A DNA stretch of 64,000 bases from Prevotella sp. khp7 (GTDB lineage: Bacteria; Bacteroidota; Bacteroidia; Bacteroidales; Bacteroidaceae). The translations under genes were made by a program, and so were the position numbers. Where the stretch lies: assembly GCF_900109055.1 (NCBI RefSeq), contig NZ_FOIV01000002.1, forward strand, positions 62,001-126,000. The letters run 5' to 3'. Shown one piece after another: positions 35,781-44,923 of the stretch (its first letter is position 1; every line of letters begins with the position of its first letter). The notes below the pieces were generated by a model. That model did not search any database. It was given only the letters and a program-made list of their open reading frames with translations, and was not told the DNA's origin.

Positions 35781-37453
35781 TTGAAACTGCTGCCACCTAC
35801 GAATTCACGCATGATACTAGTGGGTGGGATTTCTTTATCACTAATGGGGATAAAGAAATGGAGAAATTTCAATAGACGATGCGCCTCGGCATATTCATCA
35901 CAATTTTTGGGTACAGAAGAAAGGATTACTTCTGCATGTGTACGTAATACTGCAAATTCTATATTAAGCGCAGAATTGAACATAACATCGGCCGTCTCCT
36001 GATATGGGAATATCCATTGTTCTTCTGCCTCGCATACACTTTTCCACTGACTGATGGTCTCCCGCGCTGTATATGCACCCTTGTTATAATCACGGATAAT
36101 ACGACGCAGCAAACGATTATCTTGCGTAGGAATCCAGTTGTGATCGTCAAGAGAGATACTGGTCAGTGCTGATATATAAATTTTATATTTCAAGGAATCG
36201 TTGACACCTTTCGTCAGCAAAGGATTCAGAGCATGGATACCCTCAATAATGAGAACACTATCGCTAGACAAATGCACCTTTTTGCCGTTATACTCACGCT
36301 TACCCGTAACGAAATTATATTCAGGGACCTCCACAGTCTCACCTTTCATGAGACGTGAGAGATGGTCACCCAAAAGCTGATAATCGACTGTTTCAATATT
36401 ATCGAAATCATACTGCCCATTAGGCAATTTAGGTGTATCGAGACGATTCACGAAATAATCGTCTGTTGAGAAAGAAAAAGGCCGCAGACCACAAGCCAGA
36501 AGCTGCACGGAAAGGCGTTTACAGAAGGTGGACTTACCAGAACTGGAAGGACCCGTAATCAGCACTAAACGTATAGGATTCTCCTGATTATGAAAACGAC
36601 GGTCAATCTCCTCTGCAATCTGTACGATTTTCTTCTCCTGTAAAGCTTCACTGACCTGAATAAGCTCCGAGGCATGTCCCTTAAGTATTGCATTATTTAC
36701 ATCACCAGCATTGGAAAGGCGCATAATGATATCCCAACGGACTTTCTCTGCAAACACCTCAAACGTACGAGGCATGGGAACCTTCTTGGCCAAAACTAAT
36801 GGATTCTTCTTATCAGGAACCCGCAGAAGCAGACCTTGCTGATAACGTTCCAGGCCCCATACTTTCAAATAGCCAGCCGAAGGAACCAATGGACCATAAT
36901 AATAATCAACGGTATCGCCTAGCATATAATAGTCGCTATAAATCTGGCCACTCGTTTCAAGAAGTTTCACTTTATCAAAAAAACCTCGCTCTGTAAACAC
37001 ACGAACAGCCTCCTCTGTAGTTGATTCGGTACGACGGAAAGGCATGTCAAGGTCGACAATCTCTTTCATGCGCTGACAAATACGATTTACGTCTTCATCA
37101 ATCAACGGGTCACCATTCTTTTTCTTAAAATTACAATAGTACCCACGCGAGAGAGGGTGTTCTATGAATAGTTTGCTGTCAGGGAATAAGTCACTAACGG
37201 CCTTATAAAGCACAAAGCACAGAGAGCGCACATAGACGCGACGACCAGAGCCTTCACGAGCATCAAGAAACTCTACATCACGATTTTGGAAGAGTCGGAA
37301 TTTCAAACCTTGAGAAGCATTGTTGACTTTTGCCGATACAACAGGATAGGGCATCTGTAGATCATCAGCAAACTCCTGATAGACATCAAGTAACGAAGTA
37401 CCCTCAGGGAAACTCTTGGTTATATGATTGTTCTTACAACGAATCTGAAGCAT
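35774..37453 (-). CDS. Nucleoside (uridine) kinase family with ThrRS-like N-terminal domains, second copy
   Basis: A 559-residue paralogue of the protein at 29023-30684 with the same order: TGS domain (1-67), ThrRS N2-like domain (71-220, with DYYYGPLVPSAGYL matching the ThrRS CRGPHVP region but lacking its Cys and His), and P-loop kinase (Walker A GPSSSGKSTFCKR). It follows upp by 3 nt in a two-gene operon, which supports a pyrimidine-salvage role such as uridine/cytidine phosphorylation. The C-terminus GGSSFKY is shared by both paralogues. Confidence 0.87.
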   Translation of the reverse strand: MLQIRCKNNHITKSFPEGTSLLDVYQEFADDLQMPYPVVSAKVNNASQGLKFRLFQNRDVEFLDAREGSGRRVYVRSLCFVLYKAVSDLFPDSKLFIEHPLSRGYYCNFKKKNGDPLIDEDVNRICQRMKEIVDLDMPFRRTESTTEEAVRVFTERGFFDKVKLLETSGQIYSDYYMLGDTVDYYYGPLVPSAGYLKVWGLERYQQGLLLRVPDKKNPLVLAKKVPMPRTFEVFAEKVRWDIIMRLSNAGDVNNAILKGHASELIQVSEALQEKKIVQIAEEIDRRFHNQENPIRLVLITGPSSSGKSTFCKRLSVQLLACGLRPFSFSTDDYFVNRLDTPKLPNGQYDFDNIETVDYQLLGDHLSRLMKGETVEVPEYNFVTGKREYNGKKVHLSSDSVLIIEGIHALNPLLTKGVNDSLKYKIYISALTSISLDDHNWIPTQDNRLLRRIIRDYNKGAYTARETISQWKSVCEAEEQWIFPYQETADVMFNSALNIEFAVLRTHAEVILSSVPKNCDEYAEAHRLLKFLHFFIPISDKEIPPTSIMREFVGGSSFKY

Positions 37454-37456
37454 ATA

Positions 37457-38116
37457 TCAGAGCTTTTCACCATAACAGAGATCGCCACAATCGCCAAAGC
37501 CAGGCACAATATACTTATGTTCATTCATTCCCGGATCGATTGCTGCACACCAAATGGTACTATCTTCAGGAAGCACGGTTTTAACGACCTCAAGACCTTC
37601 GGGCACAGCGATAACACAGGCTATATGGATTTTCTTAGGTTTGCCTGTCTTTACCAAAGCCTCGATACTGGCAGCCATAGAACCGCCGGTAGCCAGCATC
37701 GGATCGACAATCACCAGTGTTTTGCCCTTGGCACTGGGTGCAGCCAGATACTCGGTATGCACGCCCACCTCGGTATGCTCACGGTTGGTGTACATACGAT
37801 AAGCCGATACGAAAGCATTGTCGGCGTGGTCGAACACATTGATAAAACCCTCGTGGAAAGGCAGACCGGCACGCAGCACAGTGGCAATCAGCAGGTCTTC
37901 CTTTGGCAGCTGGATATCGATAGTGCCCAATGGTGTTGTAATGGTCTTGGGACGATACTCCAGGGTTTTCGACAACTCGTAGGCCATCATCTCGCCCACA
38001 CGCTTGATGTTATGACGGAACAACAGACGGTTCTTCTGATAGTTCTTGTCTCTCAGTTCCGACATGTACAAATTGATAACCGAATTGGTCTTGCTAAAAT
38101 CTACTACTTCAATCAT
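37457..38116 (-). CDS. upp: Uracil phosphoribosyltransferase
   Basis: A 219-residue phosphoribosyltransferase with the PRPP-binding motif LVIVDPMLATGGSM and the uracil-binding region near IVPGFGDCGDLCYG. It turns uracil and PRPP into UMP in the cytoplasm. I start it at 38116: the in-frame codon at 38137 lies inside the -7 box. It is first in an operon with a uridine-kinase-like gene, together covering uracil and uridine salvage. Confidence 0.94.
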   Translation of the reverse strand: MIEVVDFSKTNSVINLYMSELRDKNYQKNRLLFRHNIKRVGEMMAYELSKTLEYRPKTITTPLGTIDIQLPKEDLLIATVLRAGLPFHEGFINVFDHADNAFVSAYRMYTNREHTEVGVHTEYLAAPSAKGKTLVIVDPMLATGGSMAASIEALVKTGKPKKIHIACVIAVPEGLEVVKTVLPEDSTIWCAAIDPGMNEHKYIVPGFGDCGDLCYGEKL

Positions 38117-38134
38117 ATACTTACATTTTTGCGG

Positions 38135-38142
38135 CAAAAGTA
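38135..38142 (-). promoter_or_regulatory. -7 box of the upp-kinase operon
   Basis: TACTTTTG on the minus strand, 18 nt before the upp start. Confidence 0.65.
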
Positions 38143-38190
38143 CAAATTTAAAATGACAGTGACAAGTTTTAATAGGAAAAACATGCTGAG

Positions 38191-39726
38191 TTAGGACAGA
38201 TCGGAAGGACTGATTCCAAATTCATCCTTGAAACACTTGGTAAAGTAGCTGGGGGCGGTGAAACCAACCTCGTAGGCAACCTCGGCGATGGTCTTATCAC
38301 CTTTTACCAGTAACTGATAGCCGCGATTCAATCGGGCAGAACGCAACAGCTCGACAGGCGACGAACCAGAGATGGCCTTAACTTTACGGTACAGCTGTAC
38401 ACGACTCAGGTTCATAGCAGCAGCCAAATCATCAACAGTCAGATCACTGTCGGAGAGACGGGCCTCGACCACATCCTTGAAGCGCACAATGAATAGCGGC
38501 TCGGCCGATTCAGCAGCCTCATCCACGGGTTGTACGACGGGCTGTGCAGCCGCAGGCTGTTGATCGGCAGGCCGTACCGGCTCAGCTGGTGCCTTCATGT
38601 TCCACAGGTTATTGACAATACGCTCGCGCTGGGCCGACACTCTGGAACGATGATAGAGAATAAAGAGTACTAATATAAGTACCAGCAATGCCAACAACAC
38701 GAGTGCCAGCAACGAGATGGTGCGCTGTGTTGACAGTTGTTCAAGATAGCTTGCGGCCTTTTTCTGAAGCTTATTCAGATTATGCGCCTGGCGCACCACC
38801 TCGTCGCTTTCAAGTAACAATACCGTAGCGTTATCGCGGGTTACCAAAGCCGAGGTAAGCAAGGTTTCTCTTGGATATTCTTTGCCGTCGAGGATGTCGA
38901 GGGCCAGTTGTAGCAGTTGGTCGCCACGTGTAGGATAGATATACGAGGCATCGAGAAGCGAATCGCGCACCTGCTGGATACCACCATCAGGTCCTGGCAA
39001 GGCATCGATACCACAGAACATGGGCAGTTTGGCGCCTCGTTCTTCGAAGGCCTTACGGGCCCCAATAGCAGAGCGATCGTTATGTCCGAAAACCAGATCG
39101 ATACTGTTCATATCGCCCTTCCAGTTCATAACGGCCTGATAAGCCGTAGGCTCAGTCCAGTCGCCTTGTATTTCGGCCACCACCTTGATACCGGGAAAGG
39201 CTGCCAAAGCCACATGGAAGCCATTATAACGCTCCTCGGCAGGCGATGAACCTTTCAGTCCTTTCACTTCCATTATCTGCCCCTTACCACCAAGTTGGGT
39301 AGCGATGTATTCACCCATCAGGTGTCCCATCTCGTAGTTATCAGCACTCACAAAGGCAGAATATTTTCGCGAGTCGGTTTTACGTTCGAACACGATAACG
39401 GGGATGCCCTTATCGTAGGCACGGTCGATAGCAGGCGACACCGTCGAGAGCTGGTTGGGAGCCACAATCAGCAGATTGATACCACTTTCCACCAGACTGT
39501 CTATCTGGTTGCTCTGAAGTTCAGAATCGTCGTGAGCAGCAGTAAAACGGAGTTCTACCCCCTCATGAAAGTTGGCCTCCATTCTCATTTCGGCGTTCTG
39601 CCAATCGCGCCAGATATCCTCAGAGCATTGCGATACACCTATTATATATTTGGGCTCAGCCTGCTCACATCCCATGAACAGGATGACCATAAACATTAAA
39701 ATGGAAATGAAAGAGTTTCTCATCAT
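38191..39726 (-). CDS. Membrane-spanning sugar-binding/AraC transcriptional regulator of the fructan locus
   Basis: A 511-residue protein. A lipoprotein-like N-terminus (LFMGC, Cys20) is followed by a LacI/ribose-binding-type periplasmic sugar-binding domain (about 25-305), a single strong membrane helix (337-358), a Pro/Ala-rich linker (378-410) and an AraC-type DNA-binding domain (415-511, with VDDLAAAMNLSRVQLYRKVK and the second helix-turn-helix IAEVAYEVGFTAPSYFTKCFK). Bacteroides fructan loci use a hybrid two-component sensor with the same ends but with kinase and receiver domains between; these are missing here. It diverges from susC and likely activates the fructan operons on sensing fructose. 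I start it at the ATG at 39726. Confidence 0.9.
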   Translation of the reverse strand: MMRNSFISILMFMVILFMGCEQAEPKYIIGVSQCSEDIWRDWQNAEMRMEANFHEGVELRFTAAHDDSELQSNQIDSLVESGINLLIVAPNQLSTVSPAIDRAYDKGIPVIVFERKTDSRKYSAFVSADNYEMGHLMGEYIATQLGGKGQIMEVKGLKGSSPAEERYNGFHVALAAFPGIKVVAEIQGDWTEPTAYQAVMNWKGDMNSIDLVFGHNDRSAIGARKAFEERGAKLPMFCGIDALPGPDGGIQQVRDSLLDASYIYPTRGDQLLQLALDILDGKEYPRETLLTSALVTRDNATVLLLESDEVVRQAHNLNKLQKKAASYLEQLSTQRTISLLALVLLALLVLILVLFILYHRSRVSAQRERIVNNLWNMKAPAEPVRPADQQPAAAQPVVQPVDEAAESAEPLFIVRFKDVVEARLSDSDLTVDDLAAAMNLSRVQLYRKVKAISGSSPVELLRSARLNRGYQLLVKGDKTIAEVAYEVGFTAPSYFTKCFKDEFGISPSDLS

Positions 39727-39746
39727 ATTTCTTTGTTTTATGCAGG

Positions 39747-39754
39747 CAAATATA
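39747..39754 (-). promoter_or_regulatory. -7 box of the fructan regulator gene
   Basis: TATATTTG on the minus strand, 20 nt before the start codon. Confidence 0.55.
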
Positions 39755-39818
39755 CGAAATAATTGCGAAACACGGGAACAAATTGATATTTTTTGTATAT
39801 TTGCCAAGAGATTATAAG

Positions 39819-39880
39819 AATAATCGTTCATAAATTAGCAAAAATGTTTCATTGAAACAAAAATAGAACGCAATGAACGA
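39819..39880. promoter_or_regulatory. Candidate operator upstream of susC
   Basis: AATAATCGTTCAT (39819-39831), AAAAATGTT (39840-39848) and GCAATGAACGA (39870-39880) appear in the same order as at 48988-49027 before the second fructan operon. A degenerate third half-site GTTTCATTGAAAC lies at 39846-39858. The outer words are inverted copies of one half-site (CGTTCATTG). The last one ends just before the susC -33 region, an activator-like position. Confidence 0.65.
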
Positions 39881-39883
39881 AAT

Positions 39884-39918
39884 TTTGACGCTGCACGCAC
39901 AATATATTAGTAATTTTG
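39884..39918 (+). promoter_or_regulatory. susC promoter
   Basis: A TTTTGAC word (39884-39889) and TAATTTTG -7 box (39911-39918), spaced 23 nt, slightly longer than consensus, which fits a promoter needing an activator. Confidence 0.6.
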
Positions 39919-39967
39919 TGCAGAATTTAAAATCAGATTTGAGTACTAACAATTAAAACAAGCGACA

Positions 39968-42900
39968 ATGAAACAACTAAAGAAACGATTTCTGAGTTTT
40001 GCACTCATGCTCGTGTGTACAACTATGATGTACGCGCAAACGCAGATTAGCGGAACTGTGGTCGATGCTACTGGCGAGCCCATTATCGGCGCCACAGTGA
40101 TGGTGAAAGGTACCACGAGCGGTACAATTACCGATTTCGACGGTAACTTTAGTGTAAAGGTGATTGAGGGTGCCCCCCTCGTATTCTCGTACATTGGTTT
40201 TGAGACACAGGAGCATCCCGCCAAGAATGGCATGAAGGTTACACTGAAAGACAATGCCAAGGAACTGGCAGAGGTGGTAGTAACCGGTTACCAGACCCAG
40301 CGTAAGGCCGATCTGACTGGTTCGGTATCAGTAGTAGAGACCAAGGACCTCAAGACCTCGTCGGACACCGACCCCATGCGAGCACTGCAGGGTAAGGTGC
40401 CAGGTATGACCATCACGAGCAATGGTTCACCTGTAGGAGCAGGTACTGTTCGTATCCGTGGTATCGGATCGTTCAATTCATCACAGGACCCACTGTTCGT
40501 TATCGACGGCGTGCCCACAACGACCAATCTGAACACGCTGAACATGAACGATATCGAGTCGATGCAGGTTTTGAAGGATGCTGCTTCGGCCTCTATCTAT
40601 GGTAGCCGTGCTGCCAATGGTGTGATTATCATCACTACCCGTAGCGGCAAGAAGGGCGACAAAGTAAAAGTGGACTTCTCGGCCAACCTGACAGCTCAGT
40701 TCTACAATAAGCAGAGCATGATGAAGCTGTCGAACACTGCCGAATATGCGACTGCTATGGCTCAGGCTGCCATGAACGACGGACTGAATCCTGAGGCATA
40801 CGCCAACAACTATGGTTTGACACTGCATGCAGCCAATGGCACACCCATCTCGGCTTACAACCCCGCCACAGGACAGATGGAGAGTTTCACCGTGAACGGT
40901 TTGTACGACGGATTTATGAACGCTAAGAGAACCATGCGTTTCAGCAATACCGACTGGTTGAAGGAGATTTCGCGCACCGGTTTCTCACAGAACTACGACC
41001 TGTCTATCTCGAACGCTACCGAGAAGTCGTCGGCACTGTTCTCATTCGGATACAAGAAAAACATGGGTATTCTGAAATACACCGATTTTGAGAGTTTCTC
41101 TGGTCGTATCAACACCAGCTTCAAGGTCAACAAATTGGTGACCATAGGTGAGAATGCCACTATCACATATTCTAACCAGGTTGACTGTCAGCCTCTGGAG
41201 AATGCCTTGAAGATGTCGCCAACACTGCCTGTTTATGAGGAGGACGGTGTAACATTCTCGGGGCCAGTAGGTGGTATGAGCGACCGTCAGAACCCACTTC
41301 GTGAGTTGTATCACAACCGCGACAACCGCCTGAAGATGTGGCGCATCTTTGGCAACGCCTACGTCAACGTGGAGCCTATCAAGGGTCTGCTGTTACGTTC
41401 TAACTTCGGTCTCGACCTCTGGTCGGAGAATATCCACAGCGTGACATACACCTGGCACTCTGACGTGGTAAACAACTCTACCCCATCAGCCAACATGGGT
41501 GCTAAGACATCGGTTAAGTGGACCTGGTCGAACACTGCCAACTATAACTTCACACTTGGTACCGACCATTCGTTCATCGTACTGGGTGGTATGGAGCTCC
41601 ACAGAGATATCAATGACTGGTCGAATGCCTACGCACAGATGTTTGCCATTGAGAACTACGACTATATGTATCCCGACGCAGCCACCGGTACACAGCGTGC
41701 AACTGGTATGCAGGAGGGCTACAATCTGGTATCATTCTTCGGCAAGCTCGATTATAACTTCAAGGATCTGGTACTGGCTTCGTTCACTATCCGTCACGAC
41801 GGTTCTAGCCGCTTTGGTGAGAACAACCGCTACGGTACCTTCCCTGCTGCCACACTCGGTTATCGTATCTCACAGCACTTGAAACTGAGTTGGATTGACG
41901 ATCTGAAGATTCGTGCATCATGGGGACAGACTGGTAACCAGGCTATCTCGAACTATGCACGCTACGGTCTTTATGCTGCTACCTACGGTGGTGGACGTAA
42001 CGAATCGACTGCCTACGACCTGAATCTGGCCGGCAGCGGCATATTCCCTTCAGGATTCCGTGCCACACAGGCCCAGAACAACAACCTGAAGTGGGAGACT
42101 ACCGAGCAGTGGAACGCTGGTCTCGACTTCCGTTTCTTCGGCAGCTCACTCTATGGTACATTCGATACCTATATTAAAAAGGTGAAAGATATGCTGATCA
42201 ACCCTGCCTATCTGGGTTCGATGGGTGAAGGTGGTGCCAGCTGGCTGAACGGTCCAAGTCTGCAGAACTGGGGTATGGAGTTGGCACTCGGCTACCGTCA
42301 TACGACACAATACGGTTTGCAGTACAATATCAATGGAAACATCGATTTCTACCGTTCAAAGGTGACCTATCTGCCTGAGACCACAACGGGTTCTTACGTT
42401 CACACAGCCAAGCAGAATCTGGTAGAATCGAAGAAGCCCTATGGCTCTATCGTTGGTTACGTGGTTGACGGATTATTCCGGACCCGTGAGGAGGTTATCG
42501 CAAGCGGTCAGGACAATGCCCGTGTAGGCGGTTTGAAGTATGCCGACCTGGATGGTAATGGTGTCATCAACGAGCAGGACCAGACTTGGATTTTCAATCC
42601 AGTACCCAACTACTCATGGGGTTTGAATGTGGACCTGAGTTATAAGAACTTTGATTTCAACATGTTCTGGCAAGGCGTAGCTGGTCAGGATGTATATAAC
42701 GACCAAAAGTTCCAAACCGACTTCTACAGTCTGACCGATGCCGGTTCGAACAAGGGTAACCGTATGCTGGGTGCATGGACCACTGCCAACACCAGCAGTA
42801 CCATCCCAGCCTTGACAACCAACAACACTGGTAATGAGAACCGCACCTCGACCTACTTTGTAGAGAATGGTTCTTACGCCAAATTACGTCAGGTACAGTT

Positions 42901-43084
42901 GGGTTACAATCTGCCAAAGAGTTTTATCAACAAGCTGAACATGTCGAGCGCTCGTGTATATGTTTCAGGTCATAACCTGCTGACTATCAAGAGCAGCTCA
43001 CTCACCTGTTCAGATCCAGAGAACCCACGCTGGATGTATCCTAACAGTACCAGCATCTCACTTGGACTCCAGGCAAGTTTCTAA
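39968..43084 (+). CDS. susC: SusC-family TonB-linked outer-membrane transporter (fructan)
   Basis: A 1038-residue SusC protein: signal peptide ending MMYAQ, a carboxypeptidase-like domain (ISGTVVDATGEPIIGATVMVKGT), a TonB-box region and plug with LQGKVPGMTITSNGSPVGAGTVRIRG, and a long barrel ending SISLGLQASF. It imports oligosaccharides across the outer membrane with SusD as lid. The GH32 enzymes and fructokinase in the same locus make fructan oligosaccharides the likely cargo. Confidence 0.95.
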   Translation: MKQLKKRFLSFALMLVCTTMMYAQTQISGTVVDATGEPIIGATVMVKGTTSGTITDFDGNFSVKVIEGAPLVFSYIGFETQEHPAKNGMKVTLKDNAKELAEVVVTGYQTQRKADLTGSVSVVETKDLKTSSDTDPMRALQGKVPGMTITSNGSPVGAGTVRIRGIGSFNSSQDPLFVIDGVPTTTNLNTLNMNDIESMQVLKDAASASIYGSRAANGVIIITTRSGKKGDKVKVDFSANLTAQFYNKQSMMKLSNTAEYATAMAQAAMNDGLNPEAYANNYGLTLHAANGTPISAYNPATGQMESFTVNGLYDGFMNAKRTMRFSNTDWLKEISRTGFSQNYDLSISNATEKSSALFSFGYKKNMGILKYTDFESFSGRINTSFKVNKLVTIGENATITYSNQVDCQPLENALKMSPTLPVYEEDGVTFSGPVGGMSDRQNPLRELYHNRDNRLKMWRIFGNAYVNVEPIKGLLLRSNFGLDLWSENIHSVTYTWHSDVVNNSTPSANMGAKTSVKWTWSNTANYNFTLGTDHSFIVLGGMELHRDINDWSNAYAQMFAIENYDYMYPDAATGTQRATGMQEGYNLVSFFGKLDYNFKDLVLASFTIRHDGSSRFGENNRYGTFPAATLGYRISQHLKLSWIDDLKIRASWGQTGNQAISNYARYGLYAATYGGGRNESTAYDLNLAGSGIFPSGFRATQAQNNNLKWETTEQWNAGLDFRFFGSSLYGTFDTYIKKVKDMLINPAYLGSMGEGGASWLNGPSLQNWGMELALGYRHTTQYGLQYNINGNIDFYRSKVTYLPETTTGSYVHTAKQNLVESKKPYGSIVGYVVDGLFRTREEVIASGQDNARVGGLKYADLDGNGVINEQDQTWIFNPVPNYSWGLNVDLSYKNFDFNMFWQGVAGQDVYNDQKFQTDFYSLTDAGSNKGNRMLGAWTTANTSSTIPALTTNNTGNENRTSTYFVENGSYAKLRQVQLGYNLPKSFINKLNMSSARVYVSGHNLLTIKSSSLTCSDPENPRWMYPNSTSISLGLQASF

Positions 43085-43092
43085 GGATTGAA

Positions 43093-43124
43093 GAACTGAA
43101 GGATTAAAGAATTGAAGGATTAAA
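43093..43124 (+). repeat. 16-nt tandem repeat between susC and susD
   Basis: GAACTGAAGGATTAAA and GAATTGAAGGATTAAA stand side by side with one difference; a partial third copy precedes them. Confidence 0.7.
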
Positions 43125-43145
43125 GTTTTTAATAGCAATACAATT

Positions 43146-44882
43146 ATGAAGACAATATATCAAGCAATCTGCGCAGGTCTGATCGTTTGCGGTACGCTCA
43201 CATCGTGCAACGATTTCATCGACGTAACTCCAAAGGGTGTTATCAATGAAGACATTGCCATGAGTCAGCCCGAAGAGATGGTGACTGCTGCTTACGCCAA
43301 ATTGGGCGACGACTGGTACACCTATCCGTTTAACCTCTGGCCTTATGGCGACGTATCATCAGACGATGCCATGAAAGGCGGTTCGGGTACTACAGATACA
43401 AACTACCACCCAGTAGAGGTATGGTCAACCCTGACAGCTTCTACGCCCGATCATATGGACGAATTGTGGTATCACTTCTATTGTTCAATCAGCCGTTGTA
43501 ACCGTGCATTGGTATCACTGGCCAACAGTACGACTATGGACGAACAAACAAAGGCCATCCGCGAAGGCGAGGTTCGTTTTCTCCGTGCCCACTTCTATTT
43601 CAAGCTGGTGCAGCTCTGGAATCAGGTGCCCTGGATCGACGAAGAGGTTTACAAGGTTCACTCTGAGGAGCAGACCCGTAACGATGAGTTTTCACACGAA
43701 GAGCTGATGCAGAAGATTGTAGCAGACTTCAAGGCCGCCTACGATGTACTGCCTGTACAACAGCAGCAGGGTGGACGTGCCAACAAGATAGCAGCTGCAG
43801 CTTATCTGGCTAAGTGCTACCTGACCATGGCTTGGGGCGACGGCTACGAGGCCAATACCGGCGTAAGCCATATCAACAGTCAGTATATGCAGGAAGTACT
43901 GAAATACACACAGGAGGTTGCCAACTCACAGTATGGCTATCTGGAGGACTTCGGCGATATCTTCCTGCCTGAGTACAAGAATTCAAAAGAGAGCATCTTC
44001 GCTGTCCAGCATTCTGACTATCAGGACGACAACACCCTGTATGGACGCGCCAACTGGAGTAACATGCTGAATGGCTGCTGGGGTATCTGGTCGTGCGGTT
44101 GGGACTTCCACAAGCCCACACAGAACCTGGTGAACGCATTCAAGACCAAGGACGGTCTGCCCATGTTTGATAATTATAACGATCAGATCGACTATCCTAT
44201 CAACGGTGTGCCAACAGCCCAGAAGTGGGATCCACGTTTGTTCCACACAGTAGGTATGCCTACATTCCCATACAAATACGAGGCTCAGTACACCATGACT
44301 ACCGACAACTCTCGTACACCAAACACCTATGGCTACTATGCCTCTCTGAAGGAAGTGCCACAGCGTTCTAAGGGCGAGACATTCGACAACCCATGGCAGG
44401 CATTCGCCATGAACGACTATGTACTGCGCTATACCGACGTGATGCTAATGCGTGCAGAGGCACTGATTGAAACAGGCTCACTGGAAGAGGCTCGTACCAT
44501 CATCAACAATATCCGTCAGCGTGCTAAGAATTCTGTAGCCAAGCACATTGCATACGCTGCCGACCAGTGCAAGATTGCCCTCTATCCCACCTCGTATTTC
44601 CAAGATAAGGAGACTGCCCGTAAGTGTCTGCAGTGGGAGCGTCGCTTGGAGATGGCCATGGAGAGCAACCGCTTCTTCGACCTGCGCCGCTGGGGTATTG
44701 CTTCGAAGACCCTGAATGCATTCTTTGAGACCGAGAAAGATGTTGTTTACAACGAACAGACATACGCCCAGTATTATAAGGATGCCCACTTTACGCCAGG
44801 CAAGAATGAGTACTTCCCACTGCCTTACATCCAGCTCTACTACGTTCCTGGTCTTTACACCCAGAACAAGGGATACAATTAA
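43146..44882 (+). CDS. susD: SusD-family glycan-binding lipoprotein (fructan)
   Basis: A 578-residue lipoprotein (lipobox LTSC, Cys21) with the SusD plan: TPR-like helices in the N-terminal half (RFLRAHFYFKLVQLWNQVPWI) and the C-terminal RagB/SusD block (CLQWERRLEMAMESNRFFDLRRWG). It binds glycans at the cell surface and closes over SusC. It follows susC by 61 nt. Confidence 0.95.
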   Translation: MKTIYQAICAGLIVCGTLTSCNDFIDVTPKGVINEDIAMSQPEEMVTAAYAKLGDDWYTYPFNLWPYGDVSSDDAMKGGSGTTDTNYHPVEVWSTLTASTPDHMDELWYHFYCSISRCNRALVSLANSTTMDEQTKAIREGEVRFLRAHFYFKLVQLWNQVPWIDEEVYKVHSEEQTRNDEFSHEELMQKIVADFKAAYDVLPVQQQQGGRANKIAAAAYLAKCYLTMAWGDGYEANTGVSHINSQYMQEVLKYTQEVANSQYGYLEDFGDIFLPEYKNSKESIFAVQHSDYQDDNTLYGRANWSNMLNGCWGIWSCGWDFHKPTQNLVNAFKTKDGLPMFDNYNDQIDYPINGVPTAQKWDPRLFHTVGMPTFPYKYEAQYTMTTDNSRTPNTYGYYASLKEVPQRSKGETFDNPWQAFAMNDYVLRYTDVMLMRAEALIETGSLEEARTIINNIRQRAKNSVAKHIAYAADQCKIALYPTSYFQDKETARKCLQWERRLEMAMESNRFFDLRRWGIASKTLNAFFETEKDVVYNEQTYAQYYKDAHFTPGKNEYFPLPYIQLYYVPGLYTQNKGYN

Positions 44883-44887
44883 TAAAT

Positions 44888-44918
44888 GGATAATTGATAA
44901 TTGACAATTGATAATTAA
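44888..44918 (+). repeat. Short AT-rich repeats between susD and the DUF4960 gene
   Basis: The spacer is built from repeated (A/G)ATAATTGA-type words (GATAATTGATAATTGACAAT and on), a low-complexity tract resembling slipped-strand duplications. Confidence 0.6.
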
Positions 44919-44923
44919 GGATT

